This document shows positions 1 to 10,754 of a DNA stretch of 64,000 bases, piece after piece (positions within the stretch are counted from its first letter, which is position 1; each line of letters opens with the position of its first letter). The position numbers and the translations under genes were made by a program. The notes beneath the pieces are model-generated. The model did no database searches. It had not been told where the DNA came from and saw only the letters and a list, made by a program, of their open reading frames with translations. This DNA comes from Streptomyces sp. LaPpAH-108 (GTDB lineage: Bacteria; Actinomycetota; Actinomycetes; Streptomycetales; Streptomycetaceae): contig NZ_KB891996.1 of assembly GCF_000373625.1 (NCBI RefSeq), positions 124,001-188,000 of the forward strand, read 5' to 3'.

Positions 1-53
1 GACTTGTCGGGTCTGCTCCGCAGCGGAGTTGACCGGTCGTAGGGGTATGGCCA

Positions 54-560
54 ATGATCCCGGCCATGCCTGCCAGAGCCAGTTCTGTCCGCCGGGCTTC
101 CGTGACCGCGCTGGGGGTGGGGCGGGCCGTGCTGATGGGCATGTGCGCCGCGCTGATCCTCTTCGCCGGGGCATGGGGTTCCTGGGGCACCGCGCAGCAC
201 GTGATGCTGCCCAAGGGCCGTGAGCACGGCACGATGCGGGTGACGGAGTGTTCCGGCGACCGCTGTACGGGTCCGTTCACGCCGACGTCCGAGGGGGCGG
301 TGCGGCGTGCGCGTGTGGTGCTGGCGAAGAGCGTCGCGGTGCGCGAGGGCCGGTCCTACGAGGTGACGGTGGAGCCCGGTACGGACGTGGTGGTGCGTTC
401 GGGGCTCTCGGGGACGCTGTTCGCGTGGCTGCCGCTGGGCGGGGCGCTGGTGCTGGCCTCGGTGGTGGTGGCGGGCGGGATGCGGCTGACGCGGACCGGC
501 TGGGTGCTGGCGGGGCTGGGTGTGGCGCTGCTGACGGGGGCGTTCGTGACGGCGCAGTGA
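54..560 (+). CDS. Small conserved membrane protein, function unknown
   Basis: A 168-residue protein that I do not recognise as a named family. It has a basic N-terminus, a hydrophobic segment at about residues 20-45, a polar loop of about 75 residues containing two cysteines (motif CSGDRC), and two further hydrophobic segments at about 122-142 and 148-166. This predicts three membrane helices with the middle domain outside the cytoplasm; the two cysteines could form a disulfide. An AGGGG stretch lies about ten bases before the ATG. It is followed by a strong bidirectional hairpin, so it appears to be the end of its own unit and convergent with ppc. Its reality as a gene is supported by codon bias; its function is unknown. 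Confidence 0.75.
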   Translation: MIPAMPARASSVRRASVTALGVGRAVLMGMCAALILFAGAWGSWGTAQHVMLPKGREHGTMRVTECSGDRCTGPFTPTSEGAVRRARVVLAKSVAVREGRSYEVTVEPGTDVVVRSGLSGTLFAWLPLGGALVLASVVVAGGMRLTRTGWVLAGLGVALLTGAFVTAQ

Positions 561-607
561 CGTACGCGTGCGTCCCCTGACCTGTGCGCCCCCTGATCTG
601 GATGTGC

Positions 608-644
608 CGGTGCCCCCGGAGCCTTTCGGTCTCCGGGGGCACCG
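608..644. terminator. Bidirectional hairpin terminator between the first gene and ppc
   Basis: A perfect 14-bp inverted repeat (arms 608-621 and 631-644, arm sequence CGGTGCCCCCGGAG) with a 9-base loop lies between two convergent genes. There is no clear U-tract, as is usual in Streptomyces. Confidence 0.85.
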
Positions 645-664
645 TCGTGTGTACGGCGGGGTGG

Positions 665-3397
<2,733 letters not shown>

Positions 3398-3601
3398 AGG
3401 TGCGGCTCCTTGCAGTGTTGAAGCTCAACTGGGAGGGAACCCGGGGCATCCGGCCGTCGTGACGCAAAACGCCGCATACGGCCTGGAACGTCCGGGAAGT
3501 AAACAGAGCGGACCGCGCTGTCCGACCGCTTCCAAGGATAGGTGTCCACCGGGACGCGCAGGGTCTGGGGCCCTTGCCGCGCCCCGACTCGCTGCCATAC
3601 T

Positions 3602-3628
3602 TACGACGCCGTAGGTTACGGAACCGTA
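3602..3628. promoter_or_regulatory. Double TetR-type operator in the ppc/desaturase divergent region
   Basis: Two palindromic half-site pairs spaced 15 bp apart: TACGACGCCGTA (3602-3613) and TACGGAACCGTA (3617-3628, arms TACGG/CCGTA). They lie about 80 bp before the desaturase start, where a promoter is expected. The natural candidate ligand is the TetR regulator encoded in the same operon (autoregulation plus desaturase control), as known for actinobacterial desaturase regulators; this pairing is inferred. The rest of the 3398-3706 gap shows no gene or other clear structure. Confidence 0.55.
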
Positions 3629-3706
3629 GGGAAGTATTCCCTTCATTCCCGTCCGGTCCCGGCGGCCCGGCACCTGCCCCGACCCTCGACCCCACAGGGG
3701 ACGCGC

Positions 3707-4702
3707 ATGACGTCAAGTTCCGATGTGATCGACGAAGCCTCACCCGATGGCTCCTCCGCCACGCTGGGCGGCGAGAAGAAGCGCTCGATCGAGCAGATCG
3801 CCCTGCTCGTGTTCATCGTGGTGCCGTTCCTGGCCCTGGTGGCGGCCGTGCCGCTGGCCTGGGGCTGGGGAGTGAGCTGGCTCGATCTGGGCCTGCTGGC
3901 ACTCTTCTACTTCATCGGCTGCCACGGCATCACCATCGGTTTCCACCGGTACTTCACCCATGGCTCGTTCAAGGCCAAGCGGCCCCTGCGGATCGCGCTG
4001 GCGATCATGGGCTCGATGGCGGTCGAGGGCCCGATCGTGCGGTGGGTGGCCGATCACCGCAGGCACCACAAGTTCTCCGACGCCGAGGGTGACCCCCACT
4101 CGCCCTGGCGCTACGGCGAGACGCTTCCGGCGCTGATGAAGGGCCTGTGGTGGGCCCACATCGCCTGGATGTTCGACGAGGAGCAGACCCCGCAGGACAA
4201 GTTCGCGCCGGATCTGATCAAGGACCGCGCCATCCGGACGATCTCCCGGCAGTTCGTGATGTGGACGGTGATCTCGCTGGCGCTGCCGCCGCTGATCGGC
4301 GGGCTGGTCACGATGTCCTGGTGGGGGGCCTTCACCGGGTTCTTCTGGGGTTCACTCATCCGGGTGGCGCTGCTGCATCACGTGACCTGGTCGATCAACT
4401 CGATCTGTCACGCGGTGGGCAAGCGGCCGTTCAAGTCGCGCGACCGCTCGGGCAACGTGTGGTGGCTGGCGATCCTGTCCTGCGGCGAGTCCTGGCACAA
4501 CCTGCACCACGCGGACCCGACGGCGGCGCGGCACGGTGTGGAGCGCGGCCAGCTGGACTCCTCGGCCCGGATCATCCGCTGGTGCGAGCAGCTGGGCTGG
4601 GCGTACGACGTGCGCTGGCCGTCACGCTCGCGTATCGATTCGCGCCGCAGCGACGGTGCGGGCTCCTCCCGGAGCGGGAAGACCGGCGCCGAGGCGGCAT
4701 GA
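3707..4702 (+). CDS. Acyl-CoA/acyl-lipid delta-9 type fatty acid desaturase
   Basis: A 331-residue integral membrane di-iron desaturase that would introduce a cis double bond into saturated acyl chains and so adjust membrane fluidity. The three histidine boxes are all present: HRYFTH (80-85), HRRHH (117-121) and HNLHH near residue 265, with hydrophobic segments at about 31-52, 59-76, 98-108 and in the region 180-225. A longer reading frame is open upstream, but the ATG at 3707 fits the family N-terminus. The stop overlaps the start of the TetR gene (ATGA), so the two are translationally coupled. The C-terminal 30 residues are polar and Ser/Arg-rich. Confidence 0.93.
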   Translation: MTSSSDVIDEASPDGSSATLGGEKKRSIEQIALLVFIVVPFLALVAAVPLAWGWGVSWLDLGLLALFYFIGCHGITIGFHRYFTHGSFKAKRPLRIALAIMGSMAVEGPIVRWVADHRRHHKFSDAEGDPHSPWRYGETLPALMKGLWWAHIAWMFDEEQTPQDKFAPDLIKDRAIRTISRQFVMWTVISLALPPLIGGLVTMSWWGAFTGFFWGSLIRVALLHHVTWSINSICHAVGKRPFKSRDRSGNVWWLAILSCGESWHNLHHADPTAARHGVERGQLDSSARIIRWCEQLGWAYDVRWPSRSRIDSRRSDGAGSSRSGKTGAEAA

Positions 4703-5376
4703 TTGACGGCGTGGCGACCGACTCCAGCAGCATCCAGGGCAACGACAAGCAGCGGCGGACGCGCCGGACCCGTATGACCGGTGCCGAGCGCCGCCAGCAG
4801 TTGCTGGAGATCGGTCGCACCCTCTTCGCGGCCAAGGGCTTCGAGGGCACGTCGGTGGAGGAGATCGCGGCGAAGGCCGGGGTGTCCAAGCCGGTGGTGT
4901 ACGAGCACTTCGGCGGCAAGGAGGGGCTGTACGCGGTGGTGGTCGACCGTGAGATGCGGCGGCTGCTCGACATGGTGACCGGCTCGCTGACGGCGGGGCA
5001 TCCCCGTGAGCTGTGCGAGCAGGCGGCCTTCGCGCTCCTGGACTACATCGAGGAGTACACGGACGGGTTCCGCATCCTGGTGCGCGACTCGCCGATCCCG
5101 CAGTCCACGGGCACCTTCGCCTCGCTGATCTCGGACATCGCGACCCAGGTGGAGGACATCCTGGGCCGCGAGTTCAAGAGCCGCGGCTTCGACTCCAAGC
5201 TGGCCCCGCTCTACGCGCAGGCGCTGGTCGGGATGGTCGCGCTGACCGGGCAGTGGTGGCTGGACGTGCGGCGCCCGAAGAAGGCGGAGGTCGCGGCGCA
5301 TCTGGTGAACCTGGCGTGGCACGGCCTGGACGGCCTTGAGCAGAAGCCTCGGCTGATAGGGCACCGCAAGAACTAG
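4699..5376 (+). CDS. TetR-family regulator, coupled to the desaturase
   Basis: A 225-residue regulator with the N-terminal helix-turn-helix typical of TetR proteins (GFEGTSVEEIAAKAGVSKPV and YEHFGGKEGLY, about residues 53-80) and an all-helical ligand domain. The ATG at 4699 overlaps the desaturase stop; a GTG at 4711 is an alternative start. Its coupling to a desaturase gene, and the two TACG...CGTA palindromes upstream of the operon, suggest that it senses acyl-CoA or fatty acids and represses its own operon. This is by analogy to DesT/FasR-like regulators and is not shown by the sequence itself. Confidence 0.9.
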   Translation: MIDGVATDSSSIQGNDKQRRTRRTRMTGAERRQQLLEIGRTLFAAKGFEGTSVEEIAAKAGVSKPVVYEHFGGKEGLYAVVVDREMRRLLDMVTGSLTAGHPRELCEQAAFALLDYIEEYTDGFRILVRDSPIPQSTGTFASLISDIATQVEDILGREFKSRGFDSKLAPLYAQALVGMVALTGQWWLDVRRPKKAEVAAHLVNLAWHGLDGLEQKPRLIGHRKN

Positions 5377-5386
5377 CGCGCGCTTT

Positions 5387-5797
5387 CTACGGCGTCTCGG
5401 TCCGGTCCGGCGTCTCGGTCCGGTCCGGCGCTTCGGGCCCGGTCGGCTCCAGGAACTCCAGGCGGTTGCCGACCGGGTCCTCCGTGTAGAAACGGCGGTG
5501 GCCGGGGAGGTCGCCGTCCCAGGTCACGGGGGCGCCGTGGGCGGTGAGCCGGGCGGCGTACGCCTCGATGTCACGGACCCGCAGCCCGGGGTGAGCCTTG
5601 CGGGCCGGGCGGAAGTCCTCCTCGATGCCCAGGTGGAGCTGGACCCCGGCCGCCTGGAACCAGCAGCCGCCGCGCGCAGCGAGCACCGGGGGCTTGGGGA
5701 TCTCGGTCATGCCGAGGGTGCCGGTGTAGAAGGCGCGCAGCGCGTCCTCGCTGCCCGCGGGGGCGGCGAGCTGGACGTGGTCGACGGCGACGAGCAC
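5387..5797 (-). CDS. VOC (glyoxalase/bleomycin-resistance fold) protein
   Basis: A 136-residue single-domain VOC protein. It begins VDHVQLAAP, has the beta-alpha-beta-beta-beta repeat pattern and ends with the characteristic YTEDPVGNRLEFLEP metal-site strand. Substrate unknown. The last residues are a perfect short tandem repeat (DRTETP twice), caused by a tandem duplication in the DNA just before the stop. It starts with GTG three bases after the stop of the upstream methyltransferase gene, so the two are one operon. Confidence 0.88.
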   Translation of the reverse strand: MLVAVDHVQLAAPAGSEDALRAFYTGTLGMTEIPKPPVLAARGGCWFQAAGVQLHLGIEEDFRPARKAHPGLRVRDIEAYAARLTAHGAPVTWDGDLPGHRRFYTEDPVGNRLEFLEPTGPEAPDRTETPDRTETP

Positions 5798-5800
5798 GGC

Positions 5801-6586
5801 TCAGCCCTCCCGTACGGCGACGGCGAAGAGGCGGCGGAAGGGCAGCACGGTCCCGTAGGGGGTGCTCGGGTAGGCCGTGCGCAGCAGGTCGCGGTACTCG
5901 GCGAGGAACGCGTCCCGCGCCTCGGGGTCGTCGGCGAGCGCGGTCAGGGCGGGGCGCAGTCCGGTGCCCTTGACCCAGTCGAGCACCGGGTCCTGGCCGG
6001 TCAGGACGTGCTGGTACGTCGTCTGCCACACGTCGGTGGTGAGGCCGAGGCGGGCGAGGCGGTCCAGGTAGCCGCCGGGGGTGTGGACGGAGTCCGGGCG
6101 GCGCAGGACACCGGCGAGGCGGGACCTCCAGCGCGGGGTGTCCGCGAGTTCGCGCATCAGGGCGTGCAGCGGGGCGTCGGTGTTGTCGGGGACCTGGAAG
6201 GCGAAGGTGCCGCCGGGCTTCAGGGCGGCGGTCCAGTCGGCGAAGCGGTCGAGGTGGCCCGGCACCCACTGGAGGGTGGCGTTGGAGACGATCACGTCGC
6301 AGGGCTCGTCCGGGGTCCAGGTGCGGGCGTCGGCGTGGGCGAAGTCCAGCGCGGGCTGCTCGGCGCGGGCGCGCTCCAGCATCTCGGGCGAGTTGTCGTA
6401 ACCGGTGAGGTGCGCGGTGGGCCAGCGGGCGGCGAGCAGGGCGGTGGCATTGCCGGGGCCGCAGCCGAGGTCGGCGACGCGCGGGCGCTCGCTCGGCGGG
6501 TCGGGGACGCGGGCGACGAGGTCGGTGAAGGGGCGCAGGCGGTGACCGGCGTGGCGGAGGTACTGGGCGGGGTTCCACTGCGGCAT
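5801..6586 (-). CDS. tam: Trans-aconitate 2-methyltransferase
   Basis: SAM-dependent methyltransferase of the Tam family, which esterifies trans-aconitate, a spontaneous product of cis-aconitate that inhibits aconitase. The N-terminus (PQWNPAQYLRHAGHRLRPF) and the SAM motif VADLGCGPGNATALL are diagnostic, as is the motif NATLQWVPGH. Of two nearby ATGs I prefer the second (6586), which lies nine bases after a GGAG; the first is six bases upstream. The gene is co-transcribed with the VOC gene and divergent from a MarR regulator, with repeated motifs between them. Trans-aconitate as substrate is inferred from the family. Confidence 0.9.
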   Translation of the reverse strand: MPQWNPAQYLRHAGHRLRPFTDLVARVPDPPSERPRVADLGCGPGNATALLAARWPTAHLTGYDNSPEMLERARAEQPALDFAHADARTWTPDEPCDVIVSNATLQWVPGHLDRFADWTAALKPGGTFAFQVPDNTDAPLHALMRELADTPRWRSRLAGVLRRPDSVHTPGGYLDRLARLGLTTDVWQTTYQHVLTGQDPVLDWVKGTGLRPALTALADDPEARDAFLAEYRDLLRTAYPSTPYGTVLPFRRLFAVAVREG

Positions 6587-6620
6587 CGTCATGTTCTCCA
6601 GCCTGGCGCCCGAGTTCTCT

Positions 6621-6646
6621 CGATGTCAAGACTGTCGATGTCAAGA
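6621..6646. promoter_or_regulatory. Tandem operator-like repeats between tam and the MarR gene
   Basis: The 11-mer CGATGTCAAGA occurs twice in direct orientation at 6621-6631 and 6636-6646, 15 bp apart. The first copy sits in the string TCTCGATGTCAAGA, whose ends are complementary, the style of MarR-family operators (TCTTGACATCGAGA). The position, between the divergent starts and 35 bp before the MarR ATG, fits control of both promoters by the MarR protein. This is inference from motif and position. Confidence 0.55.
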
Positions 6647-6680
6647 GACTTCACGTCGACACAACCACTACACTGATCGC

Positions 6681-7178
6681 ATGGAGGACGAGGTCGATCG
6701 GCTGGTCGCAGCGTGGCGCCGGGAGCGCCCGGACCTCGACGTGGAGCCGCTGGAAGTACTGAGCCGGGTGAGCAGGCTGGCCCGGCACCTGGACCGCGCG
6801 CGCCGGCTCGCCTTCGCCGAGCATCAGCTGGAGCCCTGGGAGTTCGACGTGCTGACCGCGCTGCGCCGCGCCGGGACGCCGTACCAGCTCTCCCCCGGCC
6901 AGCTGCTGACCCAGACGCTGGTCACCTCGGGCACGATGACCAACCGGATCGACCGGCTCGCCAAGAAGGGCCTGGTCGAGCGGCTGCCCGACCCGAGCGA
7001 CCGGCGGGGCGTGCTGGTGCGGCTGACCGACACCGGCCGGGACCGGGCGGATGAGGCGCTGGCGGGGCTGCTGGCGCAGGAGCGGGCGATCCTGGGCGAG
7101 CTGTCTGTCGCCCAGCGCTCCGAACTGGCCGGGCTGCTACGCCAGTTGACCGCCCCGTTCGACAACGTCCCCGGCTAG
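6681..7178 (+). CDS. MarR-family transcriptional regulator
   Basis: A 165-residue winged-helix regulator. After a helical N-terminus it has the MarR core: GQLLTQTLVTSGTMTNRIDRLAKKGLVER as recognition region (broken here by the usual helix boundaries) and the wing RLPDPSDRRGVLV, about residues 85-125. The ATG at 6681 is chosen because earlier codons in this frame lie in the promoter. It is divergent from tam; its probable operators are the two CGATGTCAAGA copies just upstream. Its 3' end overlaps the convergent LuxR gene by 42 bases. Confidence 0.9.
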   Translation: MEDEVDRLVAAWRRERPDLDVEPLEVLSRVSRLARHLDRARRLAFAEHQLEPWEFDVLTALRRAGTPYQLSPGQLLTQTLVTSGTMTNRIDRLAKKGLVERLPDPSDRRGVLVRLTDTGRDRADEALAGLLAQERAILGELSVAQRSELAGLLRQLTAPFDNVPG

Positions 7179-7904
7179 GTCCACCGGGCCCACCCCGGCC
7201 CTGCGGGCGAGCGCCACGGCGGCCAGGGTGGAGTGGACGCCGAGCTTGCCGAGGACGTTCTGCATATGGGTGCGCACGGTGTGCGGGGAGAGGAACAGCC
7301 GCTCCGCGACCGCCTTGCGGCCGAGCCCGGCGACCATGCAGCGCAGCACCTCCCGCTCGCGCGGGGTCAGCGACTCCACCAGGCGCTCGCTCTCGCTGCG
7401 GTGCTTGCGGGCGGCGGTCAGTTCCTTGAGGACGCCGGTGAGCAGGGCGGGCGGCAGATGCGTCTCGTCGCGCAGGACGCCCCGGATGACGGTGAGCAGC
7501 CGGGACAGCGAGCAGTCCTTGGCGACCCAGCCGCTGGCGCCCGCCTGGAGCGCGAGGGCGGCCCGGCGGGGCTCGTCCTTCTCCGCGAGGACCACGGAAC
7601 GTACCCCCGGCTGGGCGGTGCGGACCCCGGCGACCAGGGAGATCCCGTCCACCGGGCCCTCGGCGTCGCCCAGTTGGACGGGGATGGCCGCGCGTCCGCC
7701 CGGCAGGATCCTGCCCAGGTCGGCGTCGACCAGCAGGACGTCGTAGCGGCGGCCCTCGGCGGCGGCCCGCTCCAGGCAGCGCAGCGCCGCCGGGCCGCTG
7801 CCCGCGGCGAACACGTCGACGTCCGGCTCCGCGGCCAGCGCGGCGGCCAGCGACTCGGCGAAGATGCGGTGGTCGTCGACGACCAGGACTCGGATGCGAA
7901 CCAC
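7137..7904 (-). CDS. Orphan LuxR-type response regulator
   Basis: A 255-residue two-domain regulator. The receiver domain starts RVLVVDDHRIFAESL, has a likely phospho-acceptor Asp60 (VLLVDADLG) and a conserved lysine in GWVAKD. The output is a LuxR helix-turn-helix (LTPREREVLRCMVAGL, then SPHTVRTHMQNVLGKLGV). The GTG at 7904 is chosen because the receiver starts right there; the longer open frame upstream is not protein-like. No histidine kinase is adjacent, so it is an orphan. A 16-bp inverted repeat lies in the 5' leader region. Target genes unknown. Confidence 0.88.
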   Translation of the reverse strand: MVRIRVLVVDDHRIFAESLAAALAAEPDVDVFAAGSGPAALRCLERAAAEGRRYDVLLVDADLGRILPGGRAAIPVQLGDAEGPVDGISLVAGVRTAQPGVRSVVLAEKDEPRRAALALQAGASGWVAKDCSLSRLLTVIRGVLRDETHLPPALLTGVLKELTAARKHRSESERLVESLTPREREVLRCMVAGLGRKAVAERLFLSPHTVRTHMQNVLGKLGVHSTLAAVALARRAGVGPVDLAGDVVERGGQLA

Positions 7905-7979
7905 GTAACCCCCTATCCCCAGGCTCCGTGTGGGAGCGGGGGAGACCCCAGGCTGGGAGAACGACGACGGCTCGCGGTC

Positions 7980-8056
7980 ACGGCACCCGCGAGGGAGCCG
8001 CCCGACCGCACGGCACACGCCGTCGCGGACAGTGCTACCCCCCTCGCGGGTGCCGT
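7980..8056. repeat. 16-bp inverted repeat with a 45-base spacer upstream of the LuxR gene
   Basis: Perfect arms at 7980-7995 (ACGGCACCCGCGAGGG) and 8041-8056 are separated by 45 bases, in the interval between the divergent LuxR and GNAT starts. It could be a regulator-binding pair, or a stem in the LuxR leader RNA. The spacer itself shows only short complementarity. Confidence 0.6.
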
Positions 8057-8184
8057 ACCCGCCTGTCTCGCCCCCTGAATCGGCACCGGCCCCCACCGGC
8101 ACCGCTTCTCAGCGTACGGGCGGGGGCCGTCGGGGGCGGGCGAATTGGCGGAACTGACCGGGCTGCGCGTTTATGGTGTGCCGC

Positions 8185-8628
8185 ATGTTTCGTATCGAGA
8201 CGGAAGTCGACCAGGACCGACGTGCTCTGCTGCGGGCGCGGCTACGGGACACCAACACAGCGGCCTCCCCCGTCCTGGCCGCCTTACGCGGCACGCCCCC
8301 CGCGCGGGAAACCCCGCTCCACGTCTGGGCGTTGGACGACTCCGGCGCCCTGTCCGGCGGCCTGGTCGCCCACACCTGGGCCGGCTGGCTCCACATCACC
8401 TACCTCTGGGTCGACACCCCCCACCGAGGCACCGGCCTCGGCACCCACCTCCTCACCGCGGCCGAACACCAGGCCCTCCACCACCACGCCTGCACCGCCG
8501 CCCGCGTCGAGACCTGGGACTTCCAGGCCCCCGGCTTCTACCGCAGACAGGGCTACGAGGTGGTCTGCGAAATCCCGGACTACCCACCGGGGGTCACGGA
8601 GTACACGCTGACCAAGCGACTCGGCTGA
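8185..8628 (+). CDS. GNAT N-acetyltransferase containing a TTA codon
   Basis: A GNAT-fold protein of about 147 residues. The central motif WVDTPHRGTGLGTHLL is the acetyl-CoA binding signature (R/Q-x-x-G-x-G/A), preceded by the hydrophobic strand HITYLWV and followed by TWDFQAPGFYRRQGYEV, as in many small-molecule GNATs. The substrate is not predictable. An in-frame TTA leucine codon is present at 8284-8286; in Streptomyces this makes translation depend on the bldA tRNA. ATG 8185 is preferred; another ATG lies four codons upstream at 8173. Neither has a clear ribosome site. Confidence 0.85.
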   Translation: MFRIETEVDQDRRALLRARLRDTNTAASPVLAALRGTPPARETPLHVWALDDSGALSGGLVAHTWAGWLHITYLWVDTPHRGTGLGTHLLTAAEHQALHHHACTAARVETWDFQAPGFYRRQGYEVVCEIPDYPPGVTEYTLTKRLG

Positions 8629-8637
8629 GCTGAGGGC

Positions 8638-9792
8638 TCAGGCCAGGCGGCGGGCGCCCGGGGAAGGCACCGCCTCGAAGATGCGTGGGGCCCGGTAGCC
8701 GGCGTGTGCGAAGGCCTCCTTGATCGCCTTGGTGAGGGTGTCGACCGCGGAGGCTTCTGTCAGGGCGATCGCCGAGCCGCCGAAGCCGCCGCCGGTCATG
8801 CGGGCGCCGAGGGCTCCCGCCGACAAAGACGTGTCGACGGCCAGGTCCAGCTCCGGGCAGGAGATGCGGAAGTCGTCGCGGAGGGAGGCGTGGCCCTCGG
8901 TGAGGAGGGGGCCGATGGCGCGGACGTCGCCCGACTCGAGCAGGGTCACCACGCGTTCCACCCGGTGGTCCTCCGTGACGACATGGCGGACCAGGCGGCG
9001 GACCTCCTCCTCGTCCCCGAGGTCGGCCAGGGCCCGGTCGAGGCCGGAGTACGGCACGTCCCGCAGCGCGTCCACGCCCAGCAGGGCCGCGCCCTTCTCG
9101 CAGCCCGCGCGGCGCTTGCCGTATTCACCGCTGCTGTGGGCGTGCTTGACCTGGGTGTCGATGACCAGGAGGCGCAGGCCCTCGGCGGCGAGGTCGAAGG
9201 GGATCTGGCGCTGGGAGAGGTCGCGGGTGTCGAGGAAGAGGGCGTGGCCCTCCTCGCAGCAGGCGGAGGCGGTCTGGTCCATGATGCCGGTGGGGGCGCC
9301 GACGTAGACGTTCTCCGCGCGCTGGCACAGGCGGGCCAACCGCCAGCGGGGAAGGCCGAGTTCGTGGAGGTCGTTCAGGGCGAGGGCGACGACGATCTCC
9401 AGGGCCGCGGAGGAGGACAGGCCCGCGCCGGTCGGCACCGTGGAGGACAGATGGACATCGGCTCCCGTGACCGGACAACCCGCCTCGCGCAACGCCCAGA
9501 CCACGCCCGCCGGGTACGCCGTCCAGTCGTGGTCCGAGCCCGGCTCCAGAGCGTCCAGAGCCAGCTCCACGGGCCCGCCCTCGACGTCCGCCGAGTGCAG
9601 CCGCAGCACCCCGTCCGTGCGGCGCGAGACCGCCGCCGTCACCTGGTGGGGAAGTGCGAACGGCATCACGAAGCCGTCGTTGTAGTCGGTGTGTTCGCCG
9701 ATCAGGTTGACCCGGCCCGGCGCCGCCCACACCCCCTCCGGTGCGGCTCCGTACAGCTCGGCGAAGCGTTCCCGGACCGACTCTGCGCCCAC
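8638..9792 (-). CDS. galK: Galactokinase
   Basis: Phosphorylates D-galactose to galactose-1-phosphate with ATP, the first Leloir-pathway step. The 384-residue GHMP kinase carries the galactokinase signature GRVNLIGEHTDYNDG near the N-terminus, the ATP-binding loop PTGAGLSSSAAL at about residue 115-127, and the C-terminal glycine-rich motif MTGGGFGGSAI. It starts with GTG, whose G overlaps the galE stop (TAGTG), so it is the last gene of a coupled galT-galE-galK operon. Confidence 0.97.
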   Translation of the reverse strand: MGAESVRERFAELYGAAPEGVWAAPGRVNLIGEHTDYNDGFVMPFALPHQVTAAVSRRTDGVLRLHSADVEGGPVELALDALEPGSDHDWTAYPAGVVWALREAGCPVTGADVHLSSTVPTGAGLSSSAALEIVVALALNDLHELGLPRWRLARLCQRAENVYVGAPTGIMDQTASACCEEGHALFLDTRDLSQRQIPFDLAAEGLRLLVIDTQVKHAHSSGEYGKRRAGCEKGAALLGVDALRDVPYSGLDRALADLGDEEEVRRLVRHVVTEDHRVERVVTLLESGDVRAIGPLLTEGHASLRDDFRISCPELDLAVDTSLSAGALGARMTGGGFGGSAIALTEASAVDTLTKAIKEAFAHAGYRAPRIFEAVPSPGARRLA

Positions 9793-10754
9793 TACTGCTC
9801 CTTGTGCGTCCGACGCGCGAACTGCCAGGCGTCCGCGATGATCCCGGCGAGGTCCGCGCGGGAAGGGTTCCAGCCCAGTGTGGCGCGTGCCGTCTCCGCC
9901 GACGCCACCAGGACCGCCGGATCGCCCGCCCGGCGCGGGGCGGTGATCTCGGGGACCGGGTGCCCGGTGACCTCGCGGACGGTCTCGATGACCTCGCGGA
10001 CGGAGAAGCCGTTGCCGTTGCCGAGGTTGCAGATCAGGTGCTCGCCGGGCTGCGCGGCGTCGAGCGCGAGGAGGTGGGCCTCGGCGAGGTCGGCGACGTG
10101 GATGTAGTCGCGCACGCAGGTGCCGTCCGGGGTCGGGTAGTCGTCGCCGTAGACCGAGATGGCGTCGCGGCGGCCCTGGGCGACCTGGAGGACGAGCGGG
10201 ATGAGGTGGGACTCGGGGTCGTGCCGCTCGCCGTGACTGCCGTACGCGCCCGCCACGTTGAAGTAGCGCAGCGAGACCGCCGCGAGGCCGTGCGCCGCCG
10301 CCTCACCGGTGATCATGTGGTCGACGGCGAGCTTGGAGGCGCCGTAGGGGTTGGTGGGCTTCGTCGGCGCGGACTCCCGGATCGGGACCTCCTCCGGCTC
10401 GCCGTAGGTGGCGGCGGTGGAGGAGAAGACCAGGCGGCGCACGCCCGCCTCGCGCATCGCGGCGAGCAGCGCCATGGTGCCGCCGACGTTGTTCTCCCAG
10501 TACTTCTCGGGCTTCACGACCGACTCGCCGACCTGCGAGAACGCGGCGAAGTGCAGCACGCCGTCGAAGGAGGGGTCGAGCCACTTGGCGGCGTCGCGGA
10601 TGTCGCCCTCGACGAAGGTCGCCCCCTCGGGGACGCCCGCGCGGAAGCCGGTGGAGAGGTTGTCGAGGACGGTGACCTCGTGTCCCGCCTCCAGCAGATG
10701 CTGGGCCACCACGCTGCCGACGTAACCCGCGCCACCCGTCACCAGGTACTTCAT
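9792..10754 (-). CDS. galE: UDP-glucose 4-epimerase
   Basis: Interconverts UDP-galactose and UDP-glucose using tightly bound NAD. The 320-residue extended SDR begins with the Rossmann motif VTGGAGYVGSVV, has the STAATYGEPEE segment and the catalytic YGASK motif near residue 145, and keeps VRDYIHVADLAEAH, typical of GalE. Middle gene of galT-galE-galK: its ATG overlaps the galT stop by four bases and its stop overlaps the galK start. Streptomyces often carry a second, constitutive galE elsewhere; this copy belongs to the inducible set by context. Confidence 0.96.
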   Translation of the reverse strand: MKYLVTGGAGYVGSVVAQHLLEAGHEVTVLDNLSTGFRAGVPEGATFVEGDIRDAAKWLDPSFDGVLHFAAFSQVGESVVKPEKYWENNVGGTMALLAAMREAGVRRLVFSSTAATYGEPEEVPIRESAPTKPTNPYGASKLAVDHMITGEAAAHGLAAVSLRYFNVAGAYGSHGERHDPESHLIPLVLQVAQGRRDAISVYGDDYPTPDGTCVRDYIHVADLAEAHLLALDAAQPGEHLICNLGNGNGFSVREVIETVREVTGHPVPEITAPRRAGDPAVLVASAETARATLGWNPSRADLAGIIADAWQFARRTHKEQ

